DNA of 64,000 nucleotides from Clostridiales bacterium (lineage in GTDB: Bacteria > Bacillota > Clostridia > Saccharofermentanales > Saccharofermentanaceae). The translations under genes were made by a program, and so were the position numbers. The notes beneath the pieces were generated by a model. That model saw only the letters and a list, made by a program, of their open reading frames with translations, searched no databases and was not told where the DNA came from. Below are positions 27,338-36,599 of the stretch, piece after piece (position 1 is the stretch's first letter; the number at the start of each line of letters is the position of its first letter). The stretch spans positions 1 to 64,000 of the forward strand of contig JAFZWN010000015.1 of the NCBI GenBank assembly GCA_017617295.1, in the 5' to 3' direction.

Positions 27338-27838
27338 ATGGCTGACGAGAAGAAGATCAACAAGTTCAAGCTCATAGTCATTACCCCTTATATGAATTTT
27401 TATGAGGGTAGGGTGACTTCTGTCGTTTTGCCTTCTGTTGACGGAAGTGTCGGCGTGATGGCGGGACATACGCCTCTTGTCGTAGCGCTTAAGCCCGGTA
27501 TAGTGGATATCAGGACCGAGAAGGAGGAACTTCATTTTTCCGTATCCGAAGGATATTCGGAGATCGGTCAGAATATGGTCCTTATAGTCTGTAACGCTGC
27601 AGAATGGCCGTCGGAATTAAAGGTCAGCAGGGTGTTCAAAACCTACGCCGACACTATGAAGCTCAAGGAAGAGATATTAAAACAGGAGGACAACTATGCC
27701 CGTAAGGAAGTCCTCAAGGATATCGAACAGGATCTCAACAGAGCAAGGGCAAGAAAGCATCTCCTGGAGCTGTACGGCAGTGAGAGACAGCACCTGAGGC
27801 TTGCTGAACTGACCGAAAAGAACGGTCCTATCAAGTAA
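27338..27838 (+). CDS. atpC: ATP synthase F1 subunit epsilon
   Basis: 166 residues. The N-terminal beta-sandwich has the family pattern (ITPYMNFYEGRVTSVVLPSVDGSVGVMAGHTPLV). A two-helix C-terminal part (~100-160) could inhibit hydrolysis, as known for the family. It is slightly longer than the usual 130-140. Last gene of the atp operon; it converges within 5 bp on the FHA gene with no terminator visible. Confidence 0.93.
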   Translation: MADEKKINKFKLIVITPYMNFYEGRVTSVVLPSVDGSVGVMAGHTPLVVALKPGIVDIRTEKEELHFSVSEGYSEIGQNMVLIVCNAAEWPSELKVSRVFKTYADTMKLKEEILKQEDNYARKEVLKDIEQDLNRARARKHLLELYGSERQHLRLAELTEKNGPIK

Positions 27839-27842
27839 CCTT

Positions 27843-28925
27843 TCAGGACATCTCGACGCTTATCTTAAAGTCGCAGTCTCCGAGCCTTAATATCTGACCA
27901 TCCTTGATCTCTCTTTCCTCGTCTTTATGAAGAAGCCTGTTATCTGTATATGTCTGCCCGGTCATTGATATATCCTTGACGTAATATGAGTTATCCTTCA
28001 GAAATATCTTGACATGTATGGGACAGATCGAAGGCATCTCAAAGCAGATATCCGACAGGAACATATCCGATCCCACGATGGCTTCGGTCAGATAGACTGC
28101 GCGGCTCTCATATTCTCCTTCGATATCGTTTACCGACCTTAAAATGAGACATGAGCGCTCCTTTTTCCTTTCCTCAAAGAATATCCTGCTCCTGTCATCT
28201 CTGGAAGTGGTCTTATCCGAAGTATCCCGTTTTGAAAAGAGCATATAAAGGAAGAAAGCTGATGCCGTTACAAATACAGGTATAAGGAACAAAAGACCTG
28301 AGAGATAAGAAACAGCTGCTCCGAAAGAAAGCAGTGATGCTATGTAGAGATATTTGTTGACGGACGGTTTATCTGTTTTTTGCGCATCTTTCAAAGCAGC
28401 CGCTGTCTTGTTCAGTAAAGCCTTATCGTTTTCTCTTGCCGCGTAGACAATGTCGGTGATCTCGTCAGTCGTAAGAAGGGCGGTAAAAAAATCTCCCCTT
28501 AAGATACTCTCGACCTTTTCTTCGGTTTTATCATTTCTGTGTCCCCCGGGGTCTGTAGGGATAAAGAGCACCCGGAAACTGCTCATATCGTCCGATAAAA
28601 AGATATATCTGTCATCGCAGAGGATATTTCCGGGAGGAAGAAGATGATCGTCCAACTCGGAAATAAATGAAAGAAGATCCGAGAAAAGCCGCCGCAGGAG
28701 CGCCCTGTTCTTTGAAACGAACGTACCGGGCAGATCCGTTACGGGGCTCATTCCCGTTATGTCGTAGCCAAGCTCCCCGTAGTCCTTATCGGGATACACA
28801 TATACCGGAAGAAGATTTATGGGTCTCTCCCGTTCTATCACTTCCAGGGCATAATCATACAATGTATCCTCGAAGGAAAGCTTTTGGGCGAGGAACTGAC
28901 CGCAGGGTCCTTTTCTTACGACCAT
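27843..28925 (-). CDS. FHA-domain membrane protein of the Tad pilus operon
   Basis: 360 residues. The N-terminal ~170 resemble the DUF6382-type module often found with FHA proteins in Clostridia. Two adjacent hydrophobic segments lie at ~190-235 (around YLSGLLFLIPVFVTASAFFLYML). The C-terminal ~100 are an FHA domain (AIVGSDMFLSDICF, CPIHVKIFLKDNSYYVKDI, GQTYTDNRLL), which in known cases binds phosphothreonine. It ends the Tad operon, so it may link pilus assembly to Ser/Thr kinase signalling; this is inference. ATG 28925 follows AAAGGT. Confidence 0.75.
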   Translation of the reverse strand: MVVRKGPCGQFLAQKLSFEDTLYDYALEVIERERPINLLPVYVYPDKDYGELGYDITGMSPVTDLPGTFVSKNRALLRRLFSDLLSFISELDDHLLPPGNILCDDRYIFLSDDMSSFRVLFIPTDPGGHRNDKTEEKVESILRGDFFTALLTTDEITDIVYAARENDKALLNKTAAALKDAQKTDKPSVNKYLYIASLLSFGAAVSYLSGLLFLIPVFVTASAFFLYMLFSKRDTSDKTTSRDDRSRIFFEERKKERSCLILRSVNDIEGEYESRAVYLTEAIVGSDMFLSDICFEMPSICPIHVKIFLKDNSYYVKDISMTGQTYTDNRLLHKDEEREIKDGQILRLGDCDFKISVEMS

Positions 28926-28945
28926 AAGATGTTACCTTTCAGTAA

Positions 28946-29119
28946 TTAATTGAATGCCTGTGTTACGCGCCCGTCGTCAAAGACGTAGTTCATGACCTTG
29001 CCTGCATATTCCGACAATCCCTGGCGGAATACCAGCGCCAGAGCTACAAGGACGGCGATTATGATAACCACTTCGACTGTTCCCATACCTTTACGGTTGG
29101 CTCTCTTAAGTTTTTTCAC
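28946..29119 (-). CDS. Flp1-like type IVb pilin (57 residues)
   Basis: A small gene between the TadBC and FHA genes. GTG 29119 follows AAAGGAGG by 7 nt. The product opens with a basic leader, MKKLKRANRKGMGTVE, then a hydrophobic helix VVIIIAVLVALALVF and a short polar tail ending RVTQAFN. The G-x-G-T-V-E junction before the hydrophobic helix, with Glu at +5 after a likely processing site, is the type IVb prepilin pattern, and the sequence matches the Flp1 pilin-like group. It would be the pilus subunit of the adjacent Tad machine. No prepilin peptidase gene is in the window. Confidence 0.8.
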   Translation of the reverse strand: MKKLKRANRKGMGTVEVVIIIAVLVALALVFRQGLSEYAGKVMNYVFDDGRVTQAFN

Positions 29120-29143
29120 AGTTTTTCCTCCTTTCTCAAAAGT

Positions 29144-30685
29144 CTATATGCCCATGGATATGATCGCGGGTGTCGTTGCCACAAGAAGGACGCAGATAAA
29201 ATCCAGTGTCATGGGGAGAAGGAGTCCCAGCGACTGCCTTTCCTGTTTCTTGCGTGCCGCATTTCTGCAAAGGTTCCAGCAGGATGAACTCTGTAATGAG
29301 AGCATGCTCAGGACTTCCGCCGTACCGAGCCTGCCGTATCTGGCGATAAGCAGGAGCGCCGCCTGGGCTTCGGGTATCTTGATCCGCAGTGAGAAACGTT
29401 CTACCGCATCGGAGGCAGGGATACCGCTCAGTATCATGGCTCGAAGTCCCGAGAGTTCTCCGGACAGAGCACCTTTTCGATCGAATGCATCGCCGCAGAC
29501 TTCTAAAGTTTTCGGCAATTGAAGTCCTGCCTGAAGAAGCGTTGATGTCAGGCAGAAAAAGAGAGGGATATCCTGCATGATATCTTCTTTCTTGAGATCC
29601 GCTTTTCTTCTAAGGTCGTATCCTCCAAGAAGAAACGAAACCGGAAGAGCAGCAAGACAGAGCACTAACGGTCTTCCGATCAGAAACAGGATCAGCCCCG
29701 AAAGGATCATAAGAATGACAGCTCTCCTGCTCTGTCTGACGATATATTCCCGGTATGCGTTATACGGATCCATGACAAGTTCGCTCAGTACCCCGTGCCT
29801 GCTTGATAAAACGGCAGACGGGAGTCTTGCCGATATCATATCGGCGAACTTCGATTCGAGGCTCCCTTCTCTTATCTTCATCCTCTTTATGTCCGAGAAG
29901 CCCTTTGAGGTGTCATTATTGCTTATGAACCTGAGGAGAAGGGAAGAAGCGAGTATGGCAGTCGCGAATGCCGTCATCATTATGGCGGAACCGGCAGCCG
30001 ACGTTTTTGTGTTATCAAGGTAGCCGTTGCCCATCCCGTTCAGTGCACAGGTGATCGCAAAAGGCATTATGCACAGCATAAGTGCTTCCGCATTCTTTCC
30101 GGCATTGGCTGCCCTTATATCATCACGGACGGCATTCATATCAGACAGCATCTGGCAGCTGCTCCTAAGGATAGCCAGGCTCGATGATCCGATCTTTGAA
30201 GATATAGCCAGAGCATGGAACACGGGTACTGTCTCGGGAAAATCTATACTCTGTGCGAATCTGTCAAGGGAAGTCGCGAGATCGGTATGGACATGGATAT
30301 TGTTCTCGAGTTCGGTCAGAGGTCTTACCAGCACGCATTTCTTCCCGAAAGTCTTCTCGATGACCGGACGTGCCAGTGTAAGAGCCTTTTCGATCGAATA
30401 GCCGCTGCTTATACTTGTAGTAAGAACCTGAAGGAGCACCGTAAGCTGTGTCCTGATATGTGTCCTTGAATGAAGATATATGGCTTTGACCGTTTCTTTC
30501 CAGGGGAAAGGCGCGAGGATAAGGGCAAGTATCAACCGAAGCGGAATATCATATACAAAAAGCGAAGATCCCAGATATAGTGCAGCCATGTAAAGGGGAA
30601 GTATCCACAGATATACGAGCAGCTGCTTTTTATACCGGCAGTTCGCAGATCTGATCGAGCCTTTCTTTATTGGAGACAAGTTCAA
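29144..30685 (-). CDS. Fused TadB-TadC pilus assembly membrane protein
   Basis: 513 residues with two tandem type II secretion F (T2SSF) domains. The first half (~60-250; TQLTVLLQVLTTSISSGYSIEKAL, NIHVHTDLATSLDRFA) corresponds to TadB. The second half (~330-510; DIPLFFCLTSTLLQAGLQLPKTL, FSLRIKIPEAQAALLLIARYGRLGT) corresponds to TadC. These are normally separate genes. TTG 30685 is chosen because GGGAGGAGG lies 8 nt upstream; the gene then overlaps tadA by 56 nt. The product would form the inner-membrane platform on which the TadA ATPase acts. Confidence 0.82.
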   Translation of the reverse strand: MNLSPIKKGSIRSANCRYKKQLLVYLWILPLYMAALYLGSSLFVYDIPLRLILALILAPFPWKETVKAIYLHSRTHIRTQLTVLLQVLTTSISSGYSIEKALTLARPVIEKTFGKKCVLVRPLTELENNIHVHTDLATSLDRFAQSIDFPETVPVFHALAISSKIGSSSLAILRSSCQMLSDMNAVRDDIRAANAGKNAEALMLCIMPFAITCALNGMGNGYLDNTKTSAAGSAIMMTAFATAILASSLLLRFISNNDTSKGFSDIKRMKIREGSLESKFADMISARLPSAVLSSRHGVLSELVMDPYNAYREYIVRQSRRAVILMILSGLILFLIGRPLVLCLAALPVSFLLGGYDLRRKADLKKEDIMQDIPLFFCLTSTLLQAGLQLPKTLEVCGDAFDRKGALSGELSGLRAMILSGIPASDAVERFSLRIKIPEAQAALLLIARYGRLGTAEVLSMLSLQSSSCWNLCRNAARKKQERQSLGLLLPMTLDFICVLLVATTPAIISMGI

Positions 30686-31826
30686 GATCGCCACCTCCTC
30701 CCGATACAAACAGAGGCTCAGTGTCAAAAGAGCCGCTTTGGGCCGATCTGATATAAGATATCTCGTCTATATATCTCCTGCCGTCACGGTTACGAGTTAT
30801 ATGGATCATAAGGTCTATTCCCATGGACAGCTGCTGGACTATGGCGTTAAAAGGCAGGGAAGACCCGGCCATTATAAGTCCCGTTAATCTCTCAAGCATC
30901 TCGATGCAGGAGTTGGCGTGTCCGGTCGACATGGATCCTCTGTGGCCGCTGTTAAGAGCATGCATGAGTTCAGCACTCTCGGTGCCTCTGACTTCTCCGA
31001 CGATGATCCTGTCGGGACGCATTCGTAAGGCGGCCCTGATCATCATGCCGATATTCACCTCGCCGCTTCCGTCGGGACCCGGGAGCCTTGCCTCGAGCCT
31101 GACCAGATTCTCTATCCCCTGAAGGTTAAGCTCGGCTGAATCCTCTATGGTAACTACTCTCTCGTCACACGGAATAAATGACGAGAGCACATTGAGAAAC
31201 GTTGTCTTTCCGCTCCCGGTGCCACCGCACAGAAAGATCGTCTTCTTGTTCTCGACACAAACTTTCAGAAACCTCGCGGCGGTCTCGCTAATAAATCCCT
31301 GTCTTATCAGGGTGAGGATATCCTGCTTGATGCCGGTAAACTTACGGATCGTGACTATGGGACCGTCAGGAGCTACGGGAGATATGACCGCGTTGGCTCT
31401 CGATCCGTCAGGCAGCCTCAGGTCGGCTATGGGATTGGCCTCGTTGAGCGGACGGTTACGGTTGGCGAAGAACCCGGATATAACTGTCTGAAGCGTAGAC
31501 GCATCCTTGAATGTTATATCGGATCTGTAAAGCTTTCCTTCCTTTTCATAGAAGACCTTTTTGGGACCGTTTACCATTATCTCCGTAACTCTCGGATCTT
31601 CCATCAGTGGTTCTATAACGTCCAGGCGTCTTAAACTGTTGAAGATCTCGAGAGCCAGTCCTCTTTTGCGCTCCAGCGGGAGGGCCGCCGTCTGACGGTC
31701 GTCGCTTATTACTTCTGATATTATCTGCTTAAGTCTGTCATCGGAAGGCTCACTCTCATTCCGGAGCGCTGAGAGGACATAAAAGGTCAGCTGTTCCTTT
31801 ATGTTTTCACGTGATATATCACTCAT
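30630..31826 (-). CDS. tadA: Tad/CpaF-type secretion ATPase
   Basis: A 398-residue type II/IV secretion ATPase powering Flp pilus assembly. Motifs: N-terminal VTEIMVNGP, Walker A GGTGSGKTTFLN, Asp box TIEDSAELNL, Walker B RPDRIIVGEVRG, His box MHALNSGHRGSMSTGHANS. All are intact, and the length is close to CpaF. The ATG overlaps the end of the upstream TadZ-like gene (AAATGAGTGA). Confidence 0.93.
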   Translation of the reverse strand: MSDISRENIKEQLTFYVLSALRNESEPSDDRLKQIISEVISDDRQTAALPLERKRGLALEIFNSLRRLDVIEPLMEDPRVTEIMVNGPKKVFYEKEGKLYRSDITFKDASTLQTVISGFFANRNRPLNEANPIADLRLPDGSRANAVISPVAPDGPIVTIRKFTGIKQDILTLIRQGFISETAARFLKVCVENKKTIFLCGGTGSGKTTFLNVLSSFIPCDERVVTIEDSAELNLQGIENLVRLEARLPGPDGSGEVNIGMMIRAALRMRPDRIIVGEVRGTESAELMHALNSGHRGSMSTGHANSCIEMLERLTGLIMAGSSLPFNAIVQQLSMGIDLMIHITRNRDGRRYIDEISYIRSAQSGSFDTEPLFVSGGGGDLELVSNKERLDQICELPV

Positions 31827-32676
31827 TTACGACCCTCCTCAGATCCTGTGCATAATGGATCGTGATATTGCCGTGTCCGGCAGCCCTCTTTAAAGTGTCG
31901 ACGGCTTCATCCATTCCTTTTGCATTCATCCTGGAAGGCAGAAGGATGTGGATATTGGGACAGATCGCGCATATCCGGCACATATCGGCTGTCCTGAAGC
32001 CTTCCGCCACCGCCAGGATAAAGTGCGGCGAAGAAGGCATGGAAGCCAGAGACTTCAGGTCGGAAAGGAGCTTAAGTACGCATTCGATCCCGAGATCGAA
32101 CACGTCATCCTGGTATTCGGGAAGTCCCGCGGTAAGATAACCGCCGGAACCGGGATTCAGATATCCGAGAACTTTCCCCGGGGTGAATCCGGGCTCGACA
32201 CATGCTTTCAGCAGATCGGTCAGCGCTCCTCTTAACCGGTCGTCTCCGGCCATTCTCATGGAGGACATAAGATCGATCCTGACAGGGATATCGCTTTGAT
32301 CCTTAAGATCCGCAAAGTAGGAATCTATAAATGATTCTCTTTCCTCTATGTAGGAAAAAGGGAAGAGCAGATGAAAGGAGGAGTCAGCCCGCTCTGAAGC
32401 GTCCTTGGGCCTTAGGGAAGAAAGGACGGTGAGAAGACGTCTCATGTCAACCCAAGCTCCGTTCCGGAGCGGGACAGCGCCCGCGGGGAACAGCTGTCCG
32501 TCAAACTGAGTATTGTCGTAGACGTATCTGGTCCCGTCATCGTGATCAGGAAGATCAGGGATCCCGTTACAGTCTCCGATCTTTATAAAGGCATCGGGGA
32601 AATTGATTTTTAGCTGATCCGCCAGGAGACGGAGCAGGATCCTGTCTTTCTCATATATCCTGATCGTGTATGCCAT
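31819..32676 (-). CDS. TadZ/CpaE-like protein, first gene of the Tad operon
   Basis: 285 residues. The N-terminus (YTIRIYEKDRILLRLLADQL) looks like a degenerate receiver-type fold as in TadZ/CpaE localisation proteins. The rest could be a divergent ParA/MinD-like domain, but I see no Walker A motif, so any ATPase activity is doubtful. Identification rests mainly on position ahead of tadA. AAGGAGGAAACCGC gives a strong Shine-Dalgarno site before ATG 32676. The region 32677-32887 between it and the divergent metK promoter is AT-rich with no other gene. Confidence 0.45.
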   Translation of the reverse strand: MAYTIRIYEKDRILLRLLADQLKINFPDAFIKIGDCNGIPDLPDHDDGTRYVYDNTQFDGQLFPAGAVPLRNGAWVDMRRLLTVLSSLRPKDASERADSSFHLLFPFSYIEERESFIDSYFADLKDQSDIPVRIDLMSSMRMAGDDRLRGALTDLLKACVEPGFTPGKVLGYLNPGSGGYLTAGLPEYQDDVFDLGIECVLKLLSDLKSLASMPSSPHFILAVAEGFRTADMCRICAICPNIHILLPSRMNAKGMDEAVDTLKRAAGHGNITIHYAQDLRRVVNE

Positions 32677-32887
32677 GCGGTTTCCTCCTTTTCAAAAGGT
32701 GTGTGCGTTAGAAGCAGAATAGCAAGTTCAGAAATGAAATTGGGACAAAAATAATCGACAAACGGATACATTTGCCGACAAGAAAAAATAAAAAGTCAAT
32801 AACAGCAGTATCTTGAGGGTTTTGATAAAGTAAATTTAAAATGAGAAAGATAAACTTTCGGTGATAAAAATCTTTGTTTTTTGAACG

Positions 32888-32916
32888 TTGACCTGATGTT
32901 GTCCAAATGCTATACT
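32888..32916 (+). promoter_or_regulatory. Promoter of the metK riboswitch transcript
   Basis: TTGACC (32888-32893) and TATACT (32911-32916) with a 17-bp spacer; initiation near 32923, about 25 nt before the aptamer. Confidence 0.7.
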
Positions 32917-32947
32917 GATTCTTGCTTAAGAATTTTACAGTTCACTA

Positions 32948-33044
32948 CTTATCAAGAGAGGCAGAGGGAACCGGCCCAGTGAAGCCCGGCAACCGCGGAA
33001 AGCAGCGGTGCCAAGTCCGGCGGGGAGACCCGGAAGATGAGAGG
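32948..33044 (+). promoter_or_regulatory. SAM-I (S-box) riboswitch aptamer upstream of metK
   Basis: The sequence follows the S-box consensus: CTTATCAAGAGAGGCAGAGGG, GCCCAGTGAAGCCCGGCAACC, GGTGCCAAGTCC, then the closing GATGAGAGG. The end of the aptamer (GAGAGG, 33039-33044) can pair with CCTCTC in the 5' half of the following terminator, giving a classical transcription-OFF switch: high SAM frees the terminator and shuts down metK. Confidence 0.96.
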
Positions 33045-33060
33045 CGTGTAATATATTTTT

Positions 33061-33090
33061 ACCTTCCTCTCGGGAAGGTATTTTTTATTT
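33061..33090 (+). terminator. Riboswitch-controlled terminator of metK
   Basis: ACCTTCC / GGAAGGT with a TCTCG loop, followed by a T-rich tract. It overlaps the antiterminator pairing described for the aptamer. Confidence 0.93.
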
Positions 33091-33135
33091 TCGCCACTTT
33101 GTTTTTATCAAAGTACTGGACGGAAAGGAAAACAC

Positions 33136-34323
33136 ATGAGAGAGAGAAAAGGAAAGTGGCTCTTTACTTCGGAGTCAGTAACTGAGGGGCATCCCGATAA
33201 GGTCTGTGACCAGATATCGGACAGCATCCTCGATGCCATTATCGAGCAGGATCCCAAGGCCAGAGTTGCCTGCGAGACCTGTGCCACGACGGGCATGGTA
33301 CTCGTTATGGGTGAGATATCGACATCGGCTTATGTTGATATTCCCAGTATCGTAAGAGACCGTATAAAGGAGATCGGTTATGACGGATCTGATGCGGGAT
33401 TCGACTATAAGACGTGCGCCGTTCTTACATCCATCGATGAGCAGTCTCCTGATATCGCACAGGGCGTTGATGAGGCTTTAGAGTCCAGAGGAGAGGATGT
33501 ATTCGATATCGGTGCCGGAGATCAGGGCATGATGTTCGGTTATGCAAACGATGATACGGAGGAGTTTATGCCGCTTCCCATATCGCTTGCCCATAAGCTT
33601 TCGAAGAAACTTACTGACGTTCGTAAGGCGGATCCGGATTCTTTCCTCCGTCCCGACGGAAAGAGCCAGGTTACCGTGGAGTATTATGATAATAAGCCCG
33701 TAAGGATCGATACTGTTGTTATCTCCACACAGCACAAGGCAACGGTATCACAGGAGGAACTGGCAGAGTTTATTAAGAAGAATGTCATTGCTCCCGTGGT
33801 CCCTTCCGATCTGATCGACGATAAGACAAAGATATTCATCAATCCCACAGGCAGGTTCGTTATCGGCGGACCTCAGGGCGACTCCGGACTTACGGGAAGG
33901 AAGATCATCGTTGATACATACGGCGGATTCGGACGTCACGGCGGCGGAGCATTCTCCGGCAAGGATCCGACGAAGGTTGACAGATCTGCTGCATATGCCG
34001 CGAGATATATCGCAAAGAATATCGTTGCTTCCGGTGTTGCTTCAGAGTGTGAGGTCCAGCTTGCCTATGCCATCGGCGTAGCCAGACCGGTTTCCGTAAT
34101 GGTCGATACTTTCGGAACAGGCAGGATCGATGATACATTTATCGAGAAGATCGTAACGGATAACTTCGATCTCCGTCCCGCCGCGATAATCGAGAAGCTC
34201 GGTCTCAGAAGACCCCTGTATGCGAAGACTGCCGCATACGGTCATTTCGGAAGAAATGACGGGGAATTCCCCTGGGAGAATACGGATATGGCCGATCTGA
34301 TCAGGACGCAAGCGGGTATCTGA
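33136..34323 (+). CDS. metK: S-adenosylmethionine synthetase
   Basis: 395 residues; makes SAM from methionine and ATP. Signatures: [32 protein letters not shown] (family signature 1), [22 protein letters not shown] (signature 2). Length typical. ATG 33136 follows GGAAAGG. The gene's regulator (SAM-I riboswitch) senses its own product. recD2 starts on the last base of the stop codon. Confidence 0.97.
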   Translation: MRERKGKWLFTSESVTEGHPDKVCDQISDSILDAIIEQDPKARVACETCATTGMVLVMGEISTSAYVDIPSIVRDRIKEIGYDGSDAGFDYKTCAVLTSIDEQSPDIAQGVDEALESRGEDVFDIGAGDQGMMFGYANDDTEEFMPLPISLAHKLSKKLTDVRKADPDSFLRPDGKSQVTVEYYDNKPVRIDTVVISTQHKATVSQEELAEFIKKNVIAPVVPSDLIDDKTKIFINPTGRFVIGGPQGDSGLTGRKIIVDTYGGFGRHGGGAFSGKDPTKVDRSAAYAARYIAKNIVASGVASECEVQLAYAIGVARPVSVMVDTFGTGRIDDTFIEKIVTDNFDLRPAAIIEKLGLRRPLYAKTAAYGHFGRNDGEFPWENTDMADLIRTQAGI

Positions 34324-36599
34324 TGGATCCTCTCTCCCTGAGTAAAGAAGATATAGGAAAAAAACTTGAAGACACAGCTGTTGTTGCCGTAAAGAAGATA
34401 TACGGCAACAACGGTTTTGTCATTTTTGCATGCAAAGACGGATTTACCGTAAAGGGGAATCTTGCCGGAGAGCTCATAGAGGGAGCGGATTATATCGTTA
34501 GCGGAACAGTCGGCGAATACGGAGGACGGCTTCAGGTAATAGCCGACAGCATTACCCTTCAAAAAAGCGAAGACAACGAGGAGAAGATCATCGCGTCTTT
34601 TCTGGAGGACGAGATCGACGGCATTGGCTCGAAGTCCGCTTCCGCACTGGCTTCAAGATATAAGAGGGAAGTGCTGGAAGTCCTTTCGGGGGAACCTCAT
34701 CAGATCGCAAAAGAGATCCCCGGGATCTCGCTTCGTAAGGCAAAGCAGATCTCTCCGGAGATCGAGGCAAGAAAGAAGGATCTGGATCTTATGCTGGAGC
34801 TCCGTTTCCTGGGGCTTTCCAAGAATCAGTCGGATGTGGTACTTTTCGAACTCGGAAATGAGTGTGTGAACGATATCAGGCGTAATCCCTATGTCCTTAT
34901 GAGGATAAAGGGAATAGGCTTTGATGCTTGCGACAAAGCGGCGAGGACTCTCGAGCACGACCTCTCGTCGATCCCGAGGGTTGCCGCTGCTCTGGAATCC
35001 GTTTTGTCTGATCTTCATTCTCGTAACGGCAACACCTGGTTCCCGCCTCATATCGTGAAGAACGAGACCATGGCGCTCATTAAGAATTCGAGTGATGGCG
35101 TGTTGCCGTATACCGAAGGGACCGAACCCTTCGAGCAGGGGGTGGAATATGCCGTCGCTTCTCATACCGTGGCTGTATATAAGTTTAAGGATGACAAGTG
35201 CATGGCATGTGCGGTCGACGATCCTGATGCGAGGATAGCGCTTCACGGCTATCTCAAAAACGAGACCGGCATAAAGCGGGAGATCGAGAGCTTTATCATG
35301 GCGCGGAAAAAAGACGTCAATAGAGAACATGTCATGCGGACTGTCAATGAGCTGGCTTCCGAATATGATATGGAGCTCGATGATCTTCAGAAAGAGGCTC
35401 TCTTCCTGTGTATGACGAGCCCCATCGCGATAATCACGGGCGGCCCGGGAACAGGAAAGACGACCATCACGGGAATACTGGCAAGACATCTGAAGAAAAA
35501 GAGGATAAAGGCCGTGTACTGCGCTCCCACCGGAAGGGCGGCCAAAAGGCTCACAGAGGCAGCCGGTGTCAGGGCATCGACCATTCACAGGCTTCTTGAG
35601 ATGACAGGCGACGAAGGCGAGATCTTCGGTAAGAACCGTAATGACCCGATAGACGCCAGAGCGGTTATCGTGGATGAGGCTTCGATGGTGGATACCGTTC
35701 TGTTTTATGCGCTTTTGCAGGCCATTAAGCCTGATTCGTCGCTTATACTGATAGGAGACCCGGACCAGCTTCCTTCAGTGGGACCCGGTAATATCCTTGC
35801 GGATCTTCTATCCGTATCTGTCGTTCCCAGCGTCAGGCTGAAATATGTTTTCAGAACGGGGGAGGAGAGTTCTATCGCTTCCAACAGTGTCCGCATCCTT
35901 CTCGGACAGGTCCCTGTGGGAGGCGGGGAAGATTTTACGATCATCAATACGTCAAGCGATGAGGAAGCATTTAAGAAGGCCGTGGAGCTCTATTCATCAT
36001 ATGCTTCGAAAGAGGAGGACTTCGCCGTCCTCTGTCCCACCAAACAGAACCTTCTGGGAACGATATCCCTTAACGAAGCGGTTCAGGAAGCTTCCACAGG
36101 GAAGGCGAAGATAACGGTCAAGGTACGTTCGGACTATGTTCTCCGATGCGGCGACCGGATAATGCAGATAAAGAACAACTATAAGATCGAGTACTATGAC
36201 CCTGAGACAATGCAGACCCAAAGAGGCGTGTTTAACGGCGAGATAGGAACAGTCGAGAGTATAGATCCTATTACCGGCGAAGCAGTGATACTGTTCGACG
36301 GAGACCGGAGGATCAGATACGACAGGAAGCTCCTGGCGGATACTGACCTGGCATATGCCATGACTGTGCACAAGGCTCAGGGATGCGAGTTCGAGAACGT
36401 GATAATCGTTCTGGGACAGATGAACAGGCTCCTGTCCAACCGCAAGCTTCTGTATACCGCAGTAACGAGAGGAAAGAAGAACGTAACGATAATCAATTCG
36501 TGCGGAAGGCTCGAGAAGATGGTCGCGGGAACCTTCACGGAGAAAAGGAACACCTCGCTGTCCGATCTTCTGAAGATAATGGAAAAGAGGTACCTGTGA
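34323..36599 (+). CDS. recD2: RecD2-type (YrrC) 5'-3' DNA helicase
   Basis: 758 residues; SF1B helicase acting alone rather than in RecBCD, with a role in DNA repair in Firmicutes. An N-terminal OB-like region (~1-90), tandem helix-hairpin-helix region (~90-200), Walker A GGPGTGKTTITG near residue 376, Walker B VIVDEASMVD, GDPDQLPSVGPG, and the C-terminal LAYAMTVHKAQGCEF helicase motif. TGATG overlap with metK, GTGA overlap with comF: translationally coupled three-gene unit. Confidence 0.93.
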   Translation: MDPLSLSKEDIGKKLEDTAVVAVKKIYGNNGFVIFACKDGFTVKGNLAGELIEGADYIVSGTVGEYGGRLQVIADSITLQKSEDNEEKIIASFLEDEIDGIGSKSASALASRYKREVLEVLSGEPHQIAKEIPGISLRKAKQISPEIEARKKDLDLMLELRFLGLSKNQSDVVLFELGNECVNDIRRNPYVLMRIKGIGFDACDKAARTLEHDLSSIPRVAAALESVLSDLHSRNGNTWFPPHIVKNETMALIKNSSDGVLPYTEGTEPFEQGVEYAVASHTVAVYKFKDDKCMACAVDDPDARIALHGYLKNETGIKREIESFIMARKKDVNREHVMRTVNELASEYDMELDDLQKEALFLCMTSPIAIITGGPGTGKTTITGILARHLKKKRIKAVYCAPTGRAAKRLTEAAGVRASTIHRLLEMTGDEGEIFGKNRNDPIDARAVIVDEASMVDTVLFYALLQAIKPDSSLILIGDPDQLPSVGPGNILADLLSVSVVPSVRLKYVFRTGEESSIASNSVRILLGQVPVGGGEDFTIINTSSDEEAFKKAVELYSSYASKEEDFAVLCPTKQNLLGTISLNEAVQEASTGKAKITVKVRSDYVLRCGDRIMQIKNNYKIEYYDPETMQTQRGVFNGEIGTVESIDPITGEAVILFDGDRRIRYDRKLLADTDLAYAMTVHKAQGCEFENVIIVLGQMNRLLSNRKLLYTAVTRGKKNVTIINSCGRLEKMVAGTFTEKRNTSLSDLLKIMEKRYL

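Noticed and set aside
36383-36595. N-terminal extension of ComF
   Set aside because: It lies wholly inside recD2 in another frame. The GTG at 36596 has a proper Shine-Dalgarno site and overlaps the recD2 stop.
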